This document shows positions 15,166 through 27,458 of a stretch of DNA of 59,153 nt, piece after piece. The notes under the pieces are model-generated. The model was not told where the DNA came from and searched no databases. It worked only from the letters and a program-made list of their open reading frames with translations. This DNA is from Rickettsiales bacterium. Its GTDB lineage: Bacteria; Pseudomonadota; Alphaproteobacteria; TMED127. Made by a program: the position numbers and the translations under genes. Within the stretch, counting starts at the first letter, position 1. Each line of letters opens with the position of its first letter. The DNA lies in assembly GCA_002690875.1 (NCBI GenBank), contig NZGH01000054.1, positions 40,941-100,093 on the forward strand, written 5' to 3'.

Positions 15166-17097
15166 ATGAATAACACATTTTTAAAAAACCTTGCTGTTTG
15201 GTTGCTAATCGGTTTTTTGGTATTTCTTATTGTCGACTTTTATAATGCTAACAATACACAAGTTAGCAATAAAAACATTTCTTATTCTAGTTTTTTAGAC
15301 GATGTTAAAAACGGTAGCGTCTCAAGTGTTCAAATCAGAGGAAACAACATTCTTGGTAAGTATAATGATGGCTCAAATTTTACTACCTACTCGCCAAATG
15401 ATTTAGGACTAATTGATAAATTAGAAAAGAATAATATTGAAATTATAGCACAGCCCCTTGAAAAAAGCTCCCCAGGACTACTTGACGTACTTATTTCTTG
15501 GTTTCCAATGCTTCTACTAATAGGGGTTTGGATATTTTTTATGAGACAAATGCAGTCTGGAACCGGAAGAGCGATGGGTTTTGGTAAATCAAGGGCTAAG
15601 TTACTTAATGAAAACAAAGATAAAGTTACCTTTAAAGATGTTGCTGGAATAGATGAAGCTAAAGCGGAACTTGAAGAAATAGTTGAGTTTCTAAAAGATC
15701 CATCAAAATTTCAAAGATTAGGAGGAAAAATTCCTAAAGGTGCTTTATTAGTTGGTCCACCGGGCACCGGTAAAACTCTTCTTGCAAGAGCAATAGCAGG
15801 AGAGGCAAATGTTCCTTTTTTTTCAATTTCTGGTTCAGACTTCGTTGAAATGTTTGTAGGTGTAGGTGCGAGTAGAGTTAGAGATATGTTTGAGCAAGGA
15901 AAGAAAAATGCTCCATGTATAATTTTTATCGATGAAATCGATGCAGTTGGAAGACATAGGGGCGCTGGTCTTGGCGGCGGTAATGATGAAAGAGAACAAA
16001 CACTTAATCAACTTTTAGTTGAAATGGATGGTTTTGACGCTACTGAAGGGGTGATTCTAATAGCCGCTACTAACCGTCCAGATGTGTTGGACCCAGCATT
16101 ACTAAGACCTGGTAGATTTGACAGACAAGTTGTAGTGCCTAACCCAGATATTGAAGGTAGAAAAAGAATACTGGATGTTCACACTAGAAAAATAGCCTTG
16201 GCACCCGATGTTGATATCACGGTTATCGCAAGAGGCACTCCTGGATTTTCTGGGGCTGACTTAGCTAACTTATCCAATGAAGCAGCCTTATTAGCAGCAA
16301 GACGTAATAAAAGATTGGTTACTATGTTAGATTTCGAGGATGCTAAAGATAAGGTTTTGATGGGTGCTGAAAGACGTTCCATGGTAATGACACTTAAAGA
16401 GAAGGAATTAACCGCATACCATGAAGCTGGTCATGCACTTGTAGGAATCTTCACTCCTGGCAATGACCCTCTTCATAAGGTAACAATTATCCCTAGAGGT
16501 AGAGCCTTAGGTGTAACAATGAATTTACCTGAACGTGATAAATACTCTGAAACAAAAACAGAAATGAAGGCCAAATTAGCAATGATGTTCGGAGGAAGAG
16601 TAGCTGAAGAGTTAATATTCGGTAAAGATAACATAACCTCTGGAGCATCAAATGATATTTTACAAGCAACTCAAAAAGCCAGAGCAATGGTTGTTGAATG
16701 GGGTATGAGTGATTTATTAGGTCCTTTGAGATATTCTGAAAATGAAGAAGATGTTTTTTTGGGTAGATCAGTTACGCAAAGAAAAAGTATGTCTGATGAA
16801 ACTGCCAAACTAATTGACAAAGAAATTAGAAATTTTATTGATGATGCAGAAAATCATGCTAGAAAAGTATTGAAGAAAAATATGAAACATCTTCACAATC
16901 TAGCAAAAAGTCTCTTGGAGTTTGAGACATTATCCGGAGACGATGTTAATCAACTTATTAAAAAAGGTAAATTAAAAAATAAAGATAGCAATAACACTGA
17001 CAAACCAGATGGTATTAAAACCTCACTCCCAGTGGATGGTGCTGGAAAGAAAAATAAAAAAGTTGGAGGTTTAAACCCCAAGCCTGCAATGTCTTAA
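15166..17097 (+). CDS. ftsH: ATP-dependent zinc metalloprotease FtsH
   Basis: A full-length FtsH of 643 residues. Two membrane segments (about residues 8-25 and 105-125) flank a periplasmic domain. The AAA domain has Walker A GPPGTGKT, Walker [13 protein letters not shown] and the second region of homology [20 protein letters not shown]. The protease site is HEAGH with the downstream metal-ligand region. FtsH degrades membrane proteins and, in many bacteria, the heat-shock factor RpoH, which is also encoded in this window. It follows tilS, the standard order. Confidence 0.98.
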   Translation: MNNTFLKNLAVWLLIGFLVFLIVDFYNANNTQVSNKNISYSSFLDDVKNGSVSSVQIRGNNILGKYNDGSNFTTYSPNDLGLIDKLEKNNIEIIAQPLEKSSPGLLDVLISWFPMLLLIGVWIFFMRQMQSGTGRAMGFGKSRAKLLNENKDKVTFKDVAGIDEAKAELEEIVEFLKDPSKFQRLGGKIPKGALLVGPPGTGKTLLARAIAGEANVPFFSISGSDFVEMFVGVGASRVRDMFEQGKKNAPCIIFIDEIDAVGRHRGAGLGGGNDEREQTLNQLLVEMDGFDATEGVILIAATNRPDVLDPALLRPGRFDRQVVVPNPDIEGRKRILDVHTRKIALAPDVDITVIARGTPGFSGADLANLSNEAALLAARRNKRLVTMLDFEDAKDKVLMGAERRSMVMTLKEKELTAYHEAGHALVGIFTPGNDPLHKVTIIPRGRALGVTMNLPERDKYSETKTEMKAKLAMMFGGRVAEELIFGKDNITSGASNDILQATQKARAMVVEWGMSDLLGPLRYSENEEDVFLGRSVTQRKSMSDETAKLIDKEIRNFIDDAENHARKVLKKNMKHLHNLAKSLLEFETLSGDDVNQLIKKGKLKNKDSNNTDKPDGIKTSLPVDGAGKKNKKVGGLNPKPAMS

Positions 17098-17111
17098 ATG
17101 CTATAAATTTT

Positions 17112-18173
17112 TTGTCTTCTCATAACATTAAATATTATCTTAGACCATTTGGTTTCATACCACTAAAAGATTTAGATTTTCAAAAAAATAAAGTTATTGA
17201 AGTTAGAGGAAATCACTATTCTAATATTGAGCTCATAATAAAGGAAAAAAAGAAGATCTCTAGTACTAATTTTTTAGTTGAGGATTTTTACAAATTTACT
17301 GAAAAAAATAAGCAATTACAAAAGTGTTTAGATTCTCTAAAAAGTAAATTAGTTTTAAATAGTAAAATATTTAAAAAAAAAAAATCATTAATTTTTTCTA
17401 TACTTAATATAACACCTGATAGCTTTTCTGATGGCGGAGAAAACTTGGATTTTAAAAAAAATAGCACTAAAGCTGAGGAAATGGTAAAGAATGGTGCTGA
17501 CTTTGTCGATATTGGTGGTGAGTCGACGAGACCAGGGGCTTGCAAAGTTAAACCTAGTGATGAAATACTTAGAGTTTTACCAACAATACAATCCTTAAAT
17601 CATAAAAAAATAAACCTTTCTTTAGATACTAGGAATTCAAGTACAATGGAACTTGGAATTTTATCTGGTGTAAAAATAATAAATGATGTAAGCGCTCTGA
17701 AAAACGATACAAGAAGTATTGATATCCTAAAAAAATATAAAACACCTATAATTCTTATGCATATGCCAGGCACACCAAAAACAATGATGAAAAAAAAAAA
17801 TTACTTTGACGTAGTTCTTGATGTTTATGATTTTTTAGAGGAAAGGATAAAATTTTGTGAATCAAAAGGTATTGATAAAAAAAATATAATTATTGATCCA
17901 GGAGTTGGTTTCGGTAAGGATTTGGAAGATAATATTAAATTGTTGAAGCAGTTATCAATTTTTCATACTTTGGAGTGTCCTATTATGTTAGGAATATCAA
18001 GAAAAAGATTTATTTCAGCCATTAACAAGGATTCTAAGCCTAAAGATCGCCTAGGTGGTACAGTTTCAACAACAATTCATGCTATAATGCAAGGTATACA
18101 AATTCATAGAGTACACGATGTTAAAGAAACAAAGCAAGCAATTGATGTTTTTGAAAAACTAAATGACAAATGA
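17112..18173 (+). CDS. folP: Dihydropteroate synthase
   Basis: A 353-residue protein whose C-terminal 260 residues are a clear DHPS barrel: ILNITPDSFSDGG near residue 97, VDIGGESTRPGA near residue 135, NDVSAL, MHMPGTP and IIDPGVGFGKD. The enzyme joins p-aminobenzoate to dihydropterin diphosphate in folate synthesis. About 95 N-terminal residues precede the core, as in other alphaproteobacterial DHPS proteins. The start is a TTG with weak support; an upstream ATG at 17098 is closed by a stop. It overlaps glmM by 4 bases. Confidence 0.93.
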   Translation: MSSHNIKYYLRPFGFIPLKDLDFQKNKVIEVRGNHYSNIELIIKEKKKISSTNFLVEDFYKFTEKNKQLQKCLDSLKSKLVLNSKIFKKKKSLIFSILNITPDSFSDGGENLDFKKNSTKAEEMVKNGADFVDIGGESTRPGACKVKPSDEILRVLPTIQSLNHKKINLSLDTRNSSTMELGILSGVKIINDVSALKNDTRSIDILKKYKTPIILMHMPGTPKTMMKKKNYFDVVLDVYDFLEERIKFCESKGIDKKNIIIDPGVGFGKDLEDNIKLLKQLSIFHTLECPIMLGISRKRFISAINKDSKPKDRLGGTVSTTIHAIMQGIQIHRVHDVKETKQAIDVFEKLNDK

Positions 18174-19498
18174 AAAAAAAATATTTTGGTACCGATGGAA
18201 TTAGAGGAAAAGTTGGAAGCTTTCCAATTGTTCAACCATTTTTTTTTAAATTGGCTATTTCTCTTGTTAAATCAAAAAAAAATATAAAAAAAATAGTAAT
18301 TGGAAAGGATACAAGATTATCATGTTCCTTGATAGAAAATGCACTTTTTAATGGATTTAGTTCTTTTGGTATTAGAAGTGATTTCATTGGAATTGTTTCA
18401 ACTCCAATATTATCTTTTTACACAAATTCTTTTAAATATGACTTTGGAATAATGATTTCTGCTTCACATAATCCTTATCACGATAATGGAATAAAAATTT
18501 TCAAAAAAAATGGAGAGAAACTAAAAGATCAAGAGGAAGTAAGAATTGAAAAAATTTTAGATTCTCTTCATATAAAACCAAATTTAAAAAAAAAAAAAAT
18601 AAAAAAAAAAGTTCTTAATTTTGAAAGCTATAAGAAAGCAATATTAAATAAATTCTCACAAAAAAAATTTAGATTAAAAGTAGCTTTAGATTGTGCAAAT
18701 GGCTCTGTGTTTGATATTGCACCTCAATTTTTCAAAGAAATTGGATGTGAAGTAATTAAATATTCATCAAAACCAAATGGAATAAATATCAACAAAAACT
18801 GTGGCGCAATGTATCCAAAAAGAATTGCTAGATTAACAAAACAAACTAGAGCAGATATTGGTCTTTCTTTTGATGGTGATGCTGATAGAGTAATTATTTC
18901 TGATGAAAGAGGACAGATATTAGATGGTGATATAATAATAGCAGCTATCGTAAACTATTACGGACTCAAAAAAAACTTTAAGATAAAATCAGTAGTTAGT
19001 ACTCATATGAGTAATATAGGTTTTAGAGTTTTTTTAAAAAAATTAAAAATTAAACTTTACCTTACAAATGTTGGTGATAGATACGTTATTGAAAAAATGA
19101 AGAAAGCTAAAGTATATCTTGGTGGAGAACAATCAGGTCACATTATTTTCTCTGATAACGGATACTGTGGAGATGGTATTCTTACCGCAATGTTTATTAT
19201 AGATACAATATGCAGAAAAAAAATTAAACTTTCTAAATTAACAGAAGATCTGTTTTTTAAAAGCCCTCAAAAACTTAAAAATATAAAAACAAAAATAAAT
19301 AGTGAAAAAATTATAAAAAATCCAGAAATGATTAAAGTTTTAAGAAATATTAAAATCAAATATAAAAACTTAGATTGTCTTGTTAGAAAGTCTGGTACAG
19401 AAAATTTATTAAGAATTATGGTTCAATCAAAGAGTAAAAACGAAGTAAGTGAAGTTCTGAAGGTTTTGGTGAATCTAGTTAAAAAATTAGATGATTAA
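18170..19498 (+). CDS. glmM: Phosphoglucosamine mutase
   Basis: A 442-residue alpha-D-phosphohexomutase. It starts with KYFGTDGIRG, has the phosphoserine loop ISASHNPYHDNGIK (Ser99), the magnesium loop SFDGDADRVI near residue 235, the sugar-binding GGEQSGH and the phosphate-binding RKSGTENLLRIM. These features match GlmM, which converts glucosamine-6-phosphate to glucosamine-1-phosphate for peptidoglycan and LPS. It is coupled to folP by ATGA and overlaps thiD by 8 bases. Confidence 0.95.
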   Translation: MKKKYFGTDGIRGKVGSFPIVQPFFFKLAISLVKSKKNIKKIVIGKDTRLSCSLIENALFNGFSSFGIRSDFIGIVSTPILSFYTNSFKYDFGIMISASHNPYHDNGIKIFKKNGEKLKDQEEVRIEKILDSLHIKPNLKKKKIKKKVLNFESYKKAILNKFSQKKFRLKVALDCANGSVFDIAPQFFKEIGCEVIKYSSKPNGININKNCGAMYPKRIARLTKQTRADIGLSFDGDADRVIISDERGQILDGDIIIAAIVNYYGLKKNFKIKSVVSTHMSNIGFRVFLKKLKIKLYLTNVGDRYVIEKMKKAKVYLGGEQSGHIIFSDNGYCGDGILTAMFIIDTICRKKIKLSKLTEDLFFKSPQKLKNIKTKINSEKIIKNPEMIKVLRNIKIKYKNLDCLVRKSGTENLLRIMVQSKSKNEVSEVLKVLVNLVKKLDD

Positions 19499-20270
19499 GA
19501 GACTTACTACAATTTTAACTATCGCTGGAAGTGACAATACATCTGGAGCAGGAATTCAGTCAGATATTAAAACGTCATTTATTCTTGGTGTTTATTGTCT
19601 GACAGCAGTAACTTCAGTTACTTCGCAAAATTCTAAAAAATTTTCTAAGCTGTTTAATATACCTAACCATATTTTAAAATCTCAACTTCAAGCTTCTATT
19701 GATGAATATGAAATTGATGGAATTAAAATAGGATTGGTTAATAATATTTCGACAGCAAAAATCATTTTTGATTTTTTAAAAAATTTAAAAAAAAAAATTC
19801 CTATTGTTATCGATCCAATTTTAAAATCAACAAACAGAAAAAAGTTTTGTAATTCGAAAGAATTTCAAAAAATTCACAAGATTTTTTCCAAATTAAATCC
19901 AATATTTACACCTAACTTATATGAAGCAAAAGCTTTAATTGGCAACGGTTTTAAAAAAATGACTATAGAAGAAATTTACAAATTATTAAAAAAAAGATAT
20001 GGTTGCCGATTTATAATAACTGGTGGAGATTCAAGATCGGATTACTGCATTGATTACGTCGATGTAGAGGGAAAAATTCACTCCTTAAAGTCAAAAAAAA
20101 AAAAAACCCATTCTACCCATGGTTCAGGATGTGTATTCTCATCTTCTCTAACAATATTTTTAGCAAAAGGCTACACTTTAATTGAATCAATAAAAAAGTC
20201 AAAAAAATTTATTAACCATCAGATCGGCGTTTCACCAATATTGAATGTAAAATATGGACCGTTAATTTGA
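19491..20270 (+). CDS. thiD: Hydroxymethylpyrimidine/phosphomethylpyrimidine kinase
   Basis: The 259 residues match ThiD: TIAGSDNTSGAGIQSDIKT near the start, VIDPILKS near residue 104, TPNLYEAKAL, ITGGD and the C-terminal HGSGCVFSSSLTIFLAKG (family GTGCTxSAAIAAxLA). The enzyme phosphorylates HMP and HMP-phosphate to HMP-diphosphate, which ThiE joins to the thiazole. It overlaps glmM by 8 bases and converges on thiC three bases away. Confidence 0.92.
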   Translation: MIKRLTTILTIAGSDNTSGAGIQSDIKTSFILGVYCLTAVTSVTSQNSKKFSKLFNIPNHILKSQLQASIDEYEIDGIKIGLVNNISTAKIIFDFLKNLKKKIPIVIDPILKSTNRKKFCNSKEFQKIHKIFSKLNPIFTPNLYEAKALIGNGFKKMTIEEIYKLLKKRYGCRFIITGGDSRSDYCIDYVDVEGKIHSLKSKKKKTHSTHGSGCVFSSSLTIFLAKGYTLIESIKKSKKFINHQIGVSPILNVKYGPLI

Positions 20271-20273
20271 TAA

Positions 20274-22055
<1,782 letters not shown>

Positions 22056-22132
22056 TTAAAATTTTAATAAATCCTTTTTATTATAATGTTTAAATTTTCA
22101 AAAAAATAGATATATTTAAATTTCCCTAAATT

Positions 22133-23959
22133 ATGTTTTTGTTAAACGATAATCAGTTCATTTTTTTTAGTTTGTTAATAGTTTTTCTTAGCATGTTTTT
22201 TTATGCTATTGAGAGGTTTTCAATGATTTTTAAATCCATTGTAATTTTAACATTTCTTTTAATTTTTTTTTCAATTTTTCCTTACAAAAATCAAGACGGC
22301 ATTAATTTACTTAACCCTCAGACTATTTTAAGTGGGTTTAGTAATACATCACTTATAACAGTAATCTCTCTTTTAATTTTAGGTCAAGGTGTTGTTCAGA
22401 CAAGAGTTTTAAATGGATTTATAACTAATTTTCTTGGTTTTTTTTCAAATAATACAAAAATTATAATTTTTATTACTCTTTTTATTGTTTTATTTTTGAG
22501 TGCTTTTATTAATAATACACCCGTAGTAATTATTTTTATTCCTATTATTCAAGGCATTGTTAAAAATTTGGATTATTCAATGAGCAAATTTTTAATGCCA
22601 CTCAGTTTTGCAGCTATTTTGGGCGGAATGATTACAATTGTTGGATCTAGTACAAATCTTTTAGTTTCAAATTCATTATATAACTATGCAAAAATAGAAA
22701 TAAGTTTTTTTGAATTTGCTTTGCCAGGATCAGTAATTGCTATTGCAGGTTTGTTTTATTTAATTTTTTTTTCAAAAATTTTACTTAAAGATAGATCTCC
22801 AATATCTAACCAATTAGTAGATGATAGTAAAAATAGTTTTATCACTAAGATTATTTTAAATAAAGATTCATCTTTAATTGGAAAAGCTATTAAAGATTCA
22901 AATCTAAAAGAGTTGGGACAAGCTAAAATTTTGATGATTCAAAGAAGAGAGCATGCAGAACATGGTCCTTTTTATGGTTTTATACTTGAAGAGGGAGATA
23001 TTTTGGTTGTTTCAATATCTCGAGAGCAATTGACAAATATATTGTCACAAAAAATTGGTTCTATTGAAACTTTTGAAAAAGATGACGAGAGTAATAGTCA
23101 AAAAAATCAAATAATTACTGAAGTTATGGTTACTCCTTCCTCCAGCTTGGTTGGAAACACTATCGAAAATGTAAGTTTTAGATATAGATACAATTGCTTT
23201 GTTATAGGTTTACAAAGAAAATCTAAAATAATTACAAGTCATATGAGTGAACTCGCATTAGAGCCAGGTGACACACTTTTAATACAAGGCGAAAAAGATT
23301 CAATTAAAGCATTAAGAACACAAAGTGACTTGTTACCGATGGAATGGGCAACATCTCAAATTTCTTCAAAAGACATTTCAAAAAAATCTATTTATATCTT
23401 TCTATCAGTAATATTTCTTGGTGCATTTGAAATCCTTCCTCTTGTTGTTGCCGCACTAATGGGTGTGGTATTTATGATTATGTTTCAAGTACTTTCTATA
23501 AGACAGGTTATAAGAAGTGTTGATAACAATTTACTTCTTCTAATTGTAACATCTTTAGCATTAGGCAGTGTTATTCAAATTACTGGGACAGCAAATTTCT
23601 TGTCTCAATCTTTAATAGATTTTCTTGGTGAGTCATCTCCTCTAATTTTGTTGCTATGTTTTTATATGCTAGTTTCAATAACTACTAATTTTATTTCAAA
23701 TAATGCTTGTGCGGTATTATTCACTCCAATTGCAATTGACATCGCAGATAAAATTAATGTAGACCCAAAGATATTCGCTATAGCATTGATTTTTGCTGTA
23801 AATACTTCATTTGTAACACCTTTAGCCTATCAAACTAATCTTTTAGTTATGGGTCCTGGTCATTATAAATTTATTGATTATGTTAAGTTTGGTTTGCCGT
23901 TAACAGTTTTATGTTGGGTAGTATTTTTTATTACTTTTCCATTATTTTATGAATTATGA
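22133..23959 (+). CDS. SLC13-like permease with two RCK_C (TrkA-C) domains
   Basis: A 608-residue membrane protein. About ten hydrophobic segments occur in two halves, with GGMITIVGSSTNLLVSN near residue 163 and a related loop near NNACAVLFTPIAI in the second half, as in divalent-anion:sodium symporters. Between the halves, about residues 230-410, lie two soluble domains with the RCK_C/TrkA-C pattern (GKAIKDSNLKELGQAKILMIQR; VGNTIENVSFRYRYNCFVIGLQR). These architectures are annotated as SLC13 permeases; the substrate (sulfate, dicarboxylate or other) cannot be read from sequence. It is coupled to serC by ATGA. Confidence 0.85.
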   Translation: MFLLNDNQFIFFSLLIVFLSMFFYAIERFSMIFKSIVILTFLLIFFSIFPYKNQDGINLLNPQTILSGFSNTSLITVISLLILGQGVVQTRVLNGFITNFLGFFSNNTKIIIFITLFIVLFLSAFINNTPVVIIFIPIIQGIVKNLDYSMSKFLMPLSFAAILGGMITIVGSSTNLLVSNSLYNYAKIEISFFEFALPGSVIAIAGLFYLIFFSKILLKDRSPISNQLVDDSKNSFITKIILNKDSSLIGKAIKDSNLKELGQAKILMIQRREHAEHGPFYGFILEEGDILVVSISREQLTNILSQKIGSIETFEKDDESNSQKNQIITEVMVTPSSSLVGNTIENVSFRYRYNCFVIGLQRKSKIITSHMSELALEPGDTLLIQGEKDSIKALRTQSDLLPMEWATSQISSKDISKKSIYIFLSVIFLGAFEILPLVVAALMGVVFMIMFQVLSIRQVIRSVDNNLLLLIVTSLALGSVIQITGTANFLSQSLIDFLGESSPLILLLCFYMLVSITTNFISNNACAVLFTPIAIDIADKINVDPKIFAIALIFAVNTSFVTPLAYQTNLLVMGPGHYKFIDYVKFGLPLTVLCWVVFFITFPLFYEL

Positions 23960-25032
23960 TTCTTCCAAAGCTTAAAAAACCAAAGTCTCCTAATTTTTCG
24001 TCTGGACCTACAAAAAAACCAGATGAATGGTCTATAAATGATTTGAATACTAATTTTTTAGGAAGATATCATAGATCCATCGATGTTAAAGAATTTATTA
24101 ATAACGTATTGAATAAATTAAAAACAACTTTGGGTATACCCAAAAACCATAAAGTTTTGTTATTTCCTGGATCATGCACCGGTGCAATGGAAGCTGTCAT
24201 CTGGTCTTTTCTGGGGAAAAATACTGTAACGGCAATAATATATGATTACTGGGGGTTAAGTTGGTTTGAAGATTTATTAAAGCTAAATTTAAAAGTAGAA
24301 CTAAGAAAGAATTTAGCTGGTGATTTACCAGATTTAAGTAATATCGATAAAAAAAATGATGTAGTTTTCGTTTGGACAGGTACTTCAACTGGTATGACTA
24401 TAAATAATATAGATTTTATAAAAAGTTCTCATGATGGTTTAATTATATCAGATGTAACCTCTGCTGCTTTTATTGAGGATTTACCTTGGGAAAAAATTGA
24501 TGTTTCAGTTTTTTCATGGCAAAAAGCGCTAGGATCAGAATCACAACATGGAGTTATAGTGATTAGCCCCAAAGCACTGGAGCGTTTAAAAAAAAGAAAA
24601 AAATTACCAAAAATTTTGTCAATTTATGATCATGATTTTTTGATAAATACACCTTCTTTATTATCAATTTCTGATTTTGATTTATGTTTAGAAATTTTTA
24701 AAAAAAGAGGTGGTTTAAAATTTAGTAAAGAAACTTGTATTAGAAATAGATCTATTTTAGAGAATTGGGTAAAAGGTAATCAATTTATAAGTTTTTTTTG
24801 TAAAAAAAAAATATATAGAGCTCTCACTCCATGTTTTTTTATCTTTAAAAAAGACATAAATTATAAACAGATGTTCTCTTTTTTAAGTAAAAAAAAAATA
24901 GCTTTTGATATTGCAAATTATCGTAAAGCTAAATCAGGAATAAGAATTTGGAACGGCTCAAATATAAAAAAAAATGATTTGATTGCTCTCACAAATTGGC
25001 TAGATTGGTCTTTTAATTATTTTAGGTTATAG
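23956..25032 (+). CDS. serC: Phosphoserine aminotransferase, alphaproteobacterial type
   Basis: A 358-residue fold-type I PLP enzyme. It has the N-terminal NFSSGPTKKPDEW, a ligand loop PGSCTGAMEA, DVTSAAF (the Asp that holds the pyridine nitrogen) and the PLP lysine in SWQKALGSE. It matches the SerC branch common in alphaproteobacteria and some archaea. It converts 3-phosphohydroxypyruvate to phosphoserine. In many alphaproteobacteria serA follows directly; here hisZ follows instead after one base. Confidence 0.88.
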   Translation: MILPKLKKPKSPNFSSGPTKKPDEWSINDLNTNFLGRYHRSIDVKEFINNVLNKLKTTLGIPKNHKVLLFPGSCTGAMEAVIWSFLGKNTVTAIIYDYWGLSWFEDLLKLNLKVELRKNLAGDLPDLSNIDKKNDVVFVWTGTSTGMTINNIDFIKSSHDGLIISDVTSAAFIEDLPWEKIDVSVFSWQKALGSESQHGVIVISPKALERLKKRKKLPKILSIYDHDFLINTPSLLSISDFDLCLEIFKKRGGLKFSKETCIRNRSILENWVKGNQFISFFCKKKIYRALTPCFFIFKKDINYKQMFSFLSKKKIAFDIANYRKAKSGIRIWNGSNIKKNDLIALTNWLDWSFNYFRL

Positions 25033-25033
25033 A

Positions 25034-26164
25034 GTGAAAAATCAGCTTTTACCAGAGGGATTCAGAGATAGTCTCCCTGAATTAGCTACCAAAGAAGATA
25101 AAGTTAATTCAACATATATAAAACTAATGCAAAAGAATGGATTTTTGTTAGTCAAACCAACCCTATTAGAGTTTGAAAGCTCACTTTTTTTTCTTTTAGA
25201 TGATAATGAAAAGGCAAATTCATTCAGAGTCCTTGACCCAATTTCCCAAAAAATGATGGGAATTAGATCTGATATCACAGTTCAGATTGCGAGAATTTCT
25301 TGTGGTGCGTTAATTGAATTACCTCGACCATTAAAAGTATGTTACTCAGGAGAAGTTTTAAGAGTTAAAAATAACAGTCTTAATCTCTCTAGACAGGCAA
25401 CTCAAATAGGGTCAGAAATTATTGGTATAGATCAAAATCAATGTGAAAATGAGATTATTTCACTTATGATTGAATCTTTGAAGTTTTTAAGAATAAAAAA
25501 ATTTTTTATAAACTTTACAATGCCCACGTTAATTTCAGCTATTGCTAAGGACTTCAAACTTTCTAAACCTGATTTAGAATTTGTCAGAAACAGATTTAAT
25601 AATAAAAATTCAGAAGGTTTAGAAAAAATATCTAAACAACTAAAAACCATATCAGATGCTTTAATTAATTGTGTGGGAGATGCATCAACAAACCTTAAAA
25701 AACTTAGAAAAATTAAATTCACAAAAAATATTAATAATGAGATACAAAGTTTTATTAAAATTATGACTAGAATAGTTAAGGATTTTTCTAACTTAGAAAT
25801 ACTGATTGATCCTTTAGAAATTGATGAATCGAATTATCATACTGGAATTGCTTTTAAGGTTTTTTCAGAAAATCTAAAAGAACTATTTTCAGGTGGAAAT
25901 TATAAAGTTTCAAATGAAAATTGTATTGGTTTTTCTGGTTTTACAGAATCATTACTATTGGAATCATTTTTAACAAAAAGCTTAGCAAAAAAAATTTTGA
26001 TACCTAAACATATTGACGCTGAACTGAAAAAAAATATCCAAAAGAAGGGATTTATTACTTTTCAAGCGATTAAAAAATTAAATAAACAACAGATTAAAAA
26101 TGAAGCAATTAAACAAAAGTGTAGTTATTACTTTTTTGATAATGTTATTTTAAAGGTAAAATAG
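25034..26164 (+). CDS. hisZ: ATP phosphoribosyltransferase regulatory subunit HisZ
   Basis: A 376-residue class-II tRNA-synthetase-like protein without a catalytic anticodon domain, with LLPEGFRDSLP at the N-terminus, GIRSDITVQIARI (motif 2-like, family RxDxTxQVARI) and PRPLKVCYSGEVLR. HisZ partners the short form of HisG in the first step of histidine synthesis. The GTG start lies one base after the serC stop. The gene is followed by purA after one base, an order seen in other alphaproteobacteria. No hisS or hisG is in the window. Confidence 0.85.
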   Translation: MKNQLLPEGFRDSLPELATKEDKVNSTYIKLMQKNGFLLVKPTLLEFESSLFFLLDDNEKANSFRVLDPISQKMMGIRSDITVQIARISCGALIELPRPLKVCYSGEVLRVKNNSLNLSRQATQIGSEIIGIDQNQCENEIISLMIESLKFLRIKKFFINFTMPTLISAIAKDFKLSKPDLEFVRNRFNNKNSEGLEKISKQLKTISDALINCVGDASTNLKKLRKIKFTKNINNEIQSFIKIMTRIVKDFSNLEILIDPLEIDESNYHTGIAFKVFSENLKELFSGGNYKVSNENCIGFSGFTESLLLESFLTKSLAKKILIPKHIDAELKKNIQKKGFITFQAIKKLNKQQIKNEAIKQKCSYYFFDNVILKVK

Positions 26165-26165
26165 A

Positions 26166-27458
26166 ATGGGAAATGTAACAGTTATAGGTGCTCAATGGGG
26201 TGATGAAGGAAAGGGAAAGATCGTAGATTGGTTATCGAACCAAGCAGATATAGTTTTTAGATTTCAAGGAGGAAATAATGCTGGTCACACAATTGTTATC
26301 GAAAAGAAAAAGATTGCGTTAAGTTTAATTCCATCAGGAATCATCAGGAAGGGAACCTTATCGGTCATTGGTAATGGTGTTGTTGTAAACCCTCTAGCAC
26401 TTTTAGACGAAATAAAAAGTCTAAAAAAGCATGGAGTTAATATAAATTCAAAAAATCTAATCCTATCTGACTGCGCCTCAATTATTTTCAGTTTTCATAA
26501 AAACATTGATAAAATAAGAGAAGAGAGAAAAGGAATTAATAAAATTGGAACAACTGGAAGAGGAATTGGTCCTGCATATGAGGATAAAATTGGAAGAAGA
26601 GCAGTTAGATTTGGTGATTTAAGTAATGAAGATATTCTCAATGTTAAAATTAAAAATATTTTAGATTATCACAATATAATTTTAGCTGGATTAAATTCAC
26701 AACCTCTTAAATTTGAAACAATAAAAAAAGAAATCTATTCTTTTAGAAAACCAATTTTAAAATATGTAAAGAGAATTGCTCCAATATTAGAAAATGCAAG
26801 ATTGAAAGGAAAAAGAATTTTATTTGAAGGAGCTCAAGGAGTCCTTTTAGATGTTGATCACGGCACTTATCCATATGTAACCTCATCTAATACTGTTCCA
26901 AGTAGTGCTGCAGTTGGGACAGGAATTTCAGCCAAACAAATTGGTTTTATATTAGGGATTGTTAAAGCCTATACTACACGAGTTGGTGGAGGACCATTTC
27001 CCAGTGAACTTGATTGTAATATCGGAAAAAAACTTGGAGAAATTGGAAACGAGTTTGGTACTGTAACTGGCAGACAAAGAAGATGTGGATGGTTTGATGC
27101 TGTTTTACTTAAACATTCCATCAATGTTTCAGGAATTGAAGGAATCGCATTGACAAAATTAGATGTACTAGACAGTTTCAAAGAAGTTAAGATTTGTATA
27201 GGTTATAAATTAAATGGAAAAAAAATTAATTATTTTCCTCAGTCAGAGTCTGATCAAAAGAATATAATTCCTGTTTACGAAGTTCATGAAGGATGGTTAG
27301 AAAAAACAAAAGGTACTAAATCCTGGAGTAATCTTCCAGCTTTAGCTATTAAGTATGTAAGAAGAATTGAAGAGTTGCTTGGGGTTCAAGTTTCGTTATT
27401 GTCAACAAGTCCCAAGCGCGAAGATACAATATTAGTGAAGAATCCATTTATTGATTGA
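26166..27458 (+). CDS. purA: Adenylosuccinate synthetase
   Basis: A 430-residue PurA with the GTP-binding GAQWGDEGKGKIVD at the start, FQGGNNAGHTI, GTTGRGIGPAYEDK, FEGAQGVLLDVDHGTYPYV and VTGRQRRCGWFD, all family hallmarks. It joins aspartate to IMP with GTP hydrolysis, the first committed step to AMP. The 3-prime end overlaps the convergent rpoH gene by 11 bases, so no separate terminator fits between them. Confidence 0.98.
   Translation: MGNVTVIGAQWGDEGKGKIVDWLSNQADIVFRFQGGNNAGHTIVIEKKKIALSLIPSGIIRKGTLSVIGNGVVVNPLALLDEIKSLKKHGVNINSKNLILSDCASIIFSFHKNIDKIREERKGINKIGTTGRGIGPAYEDKIGRRAVRFGDLSNEDILNVKIKNILDYHNIILAGLNSQPLKFETIKKEIYSFRKPILKYVKRIAPILENARLKGKRILFEGAQGVLLDVDHGTYPYVTSSNTVPSSAAVGTGISAKQIGFILGIVKAYTTRVGGGPFPSELDCNIGKKLGEIGNEFGTVTGRQRRCGWFDAVLLKHSINVSGIEGIALTKLDVLDSFKEVKICIGYKLNGKKINYFPQSESDQKNIIPVYEVHEGWLEKTKGTKSWSNLPALAIKYVRRIEELLGVQVSLLSTSPKREDTILVKNPFID

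Noticed and set aside
22056..22132. A possible TPP riboswitch upstream of thiC
   Set aside because: The gap is only 77 bases of mostly A and T, with none of the conserved THI box elements on the minus strand.
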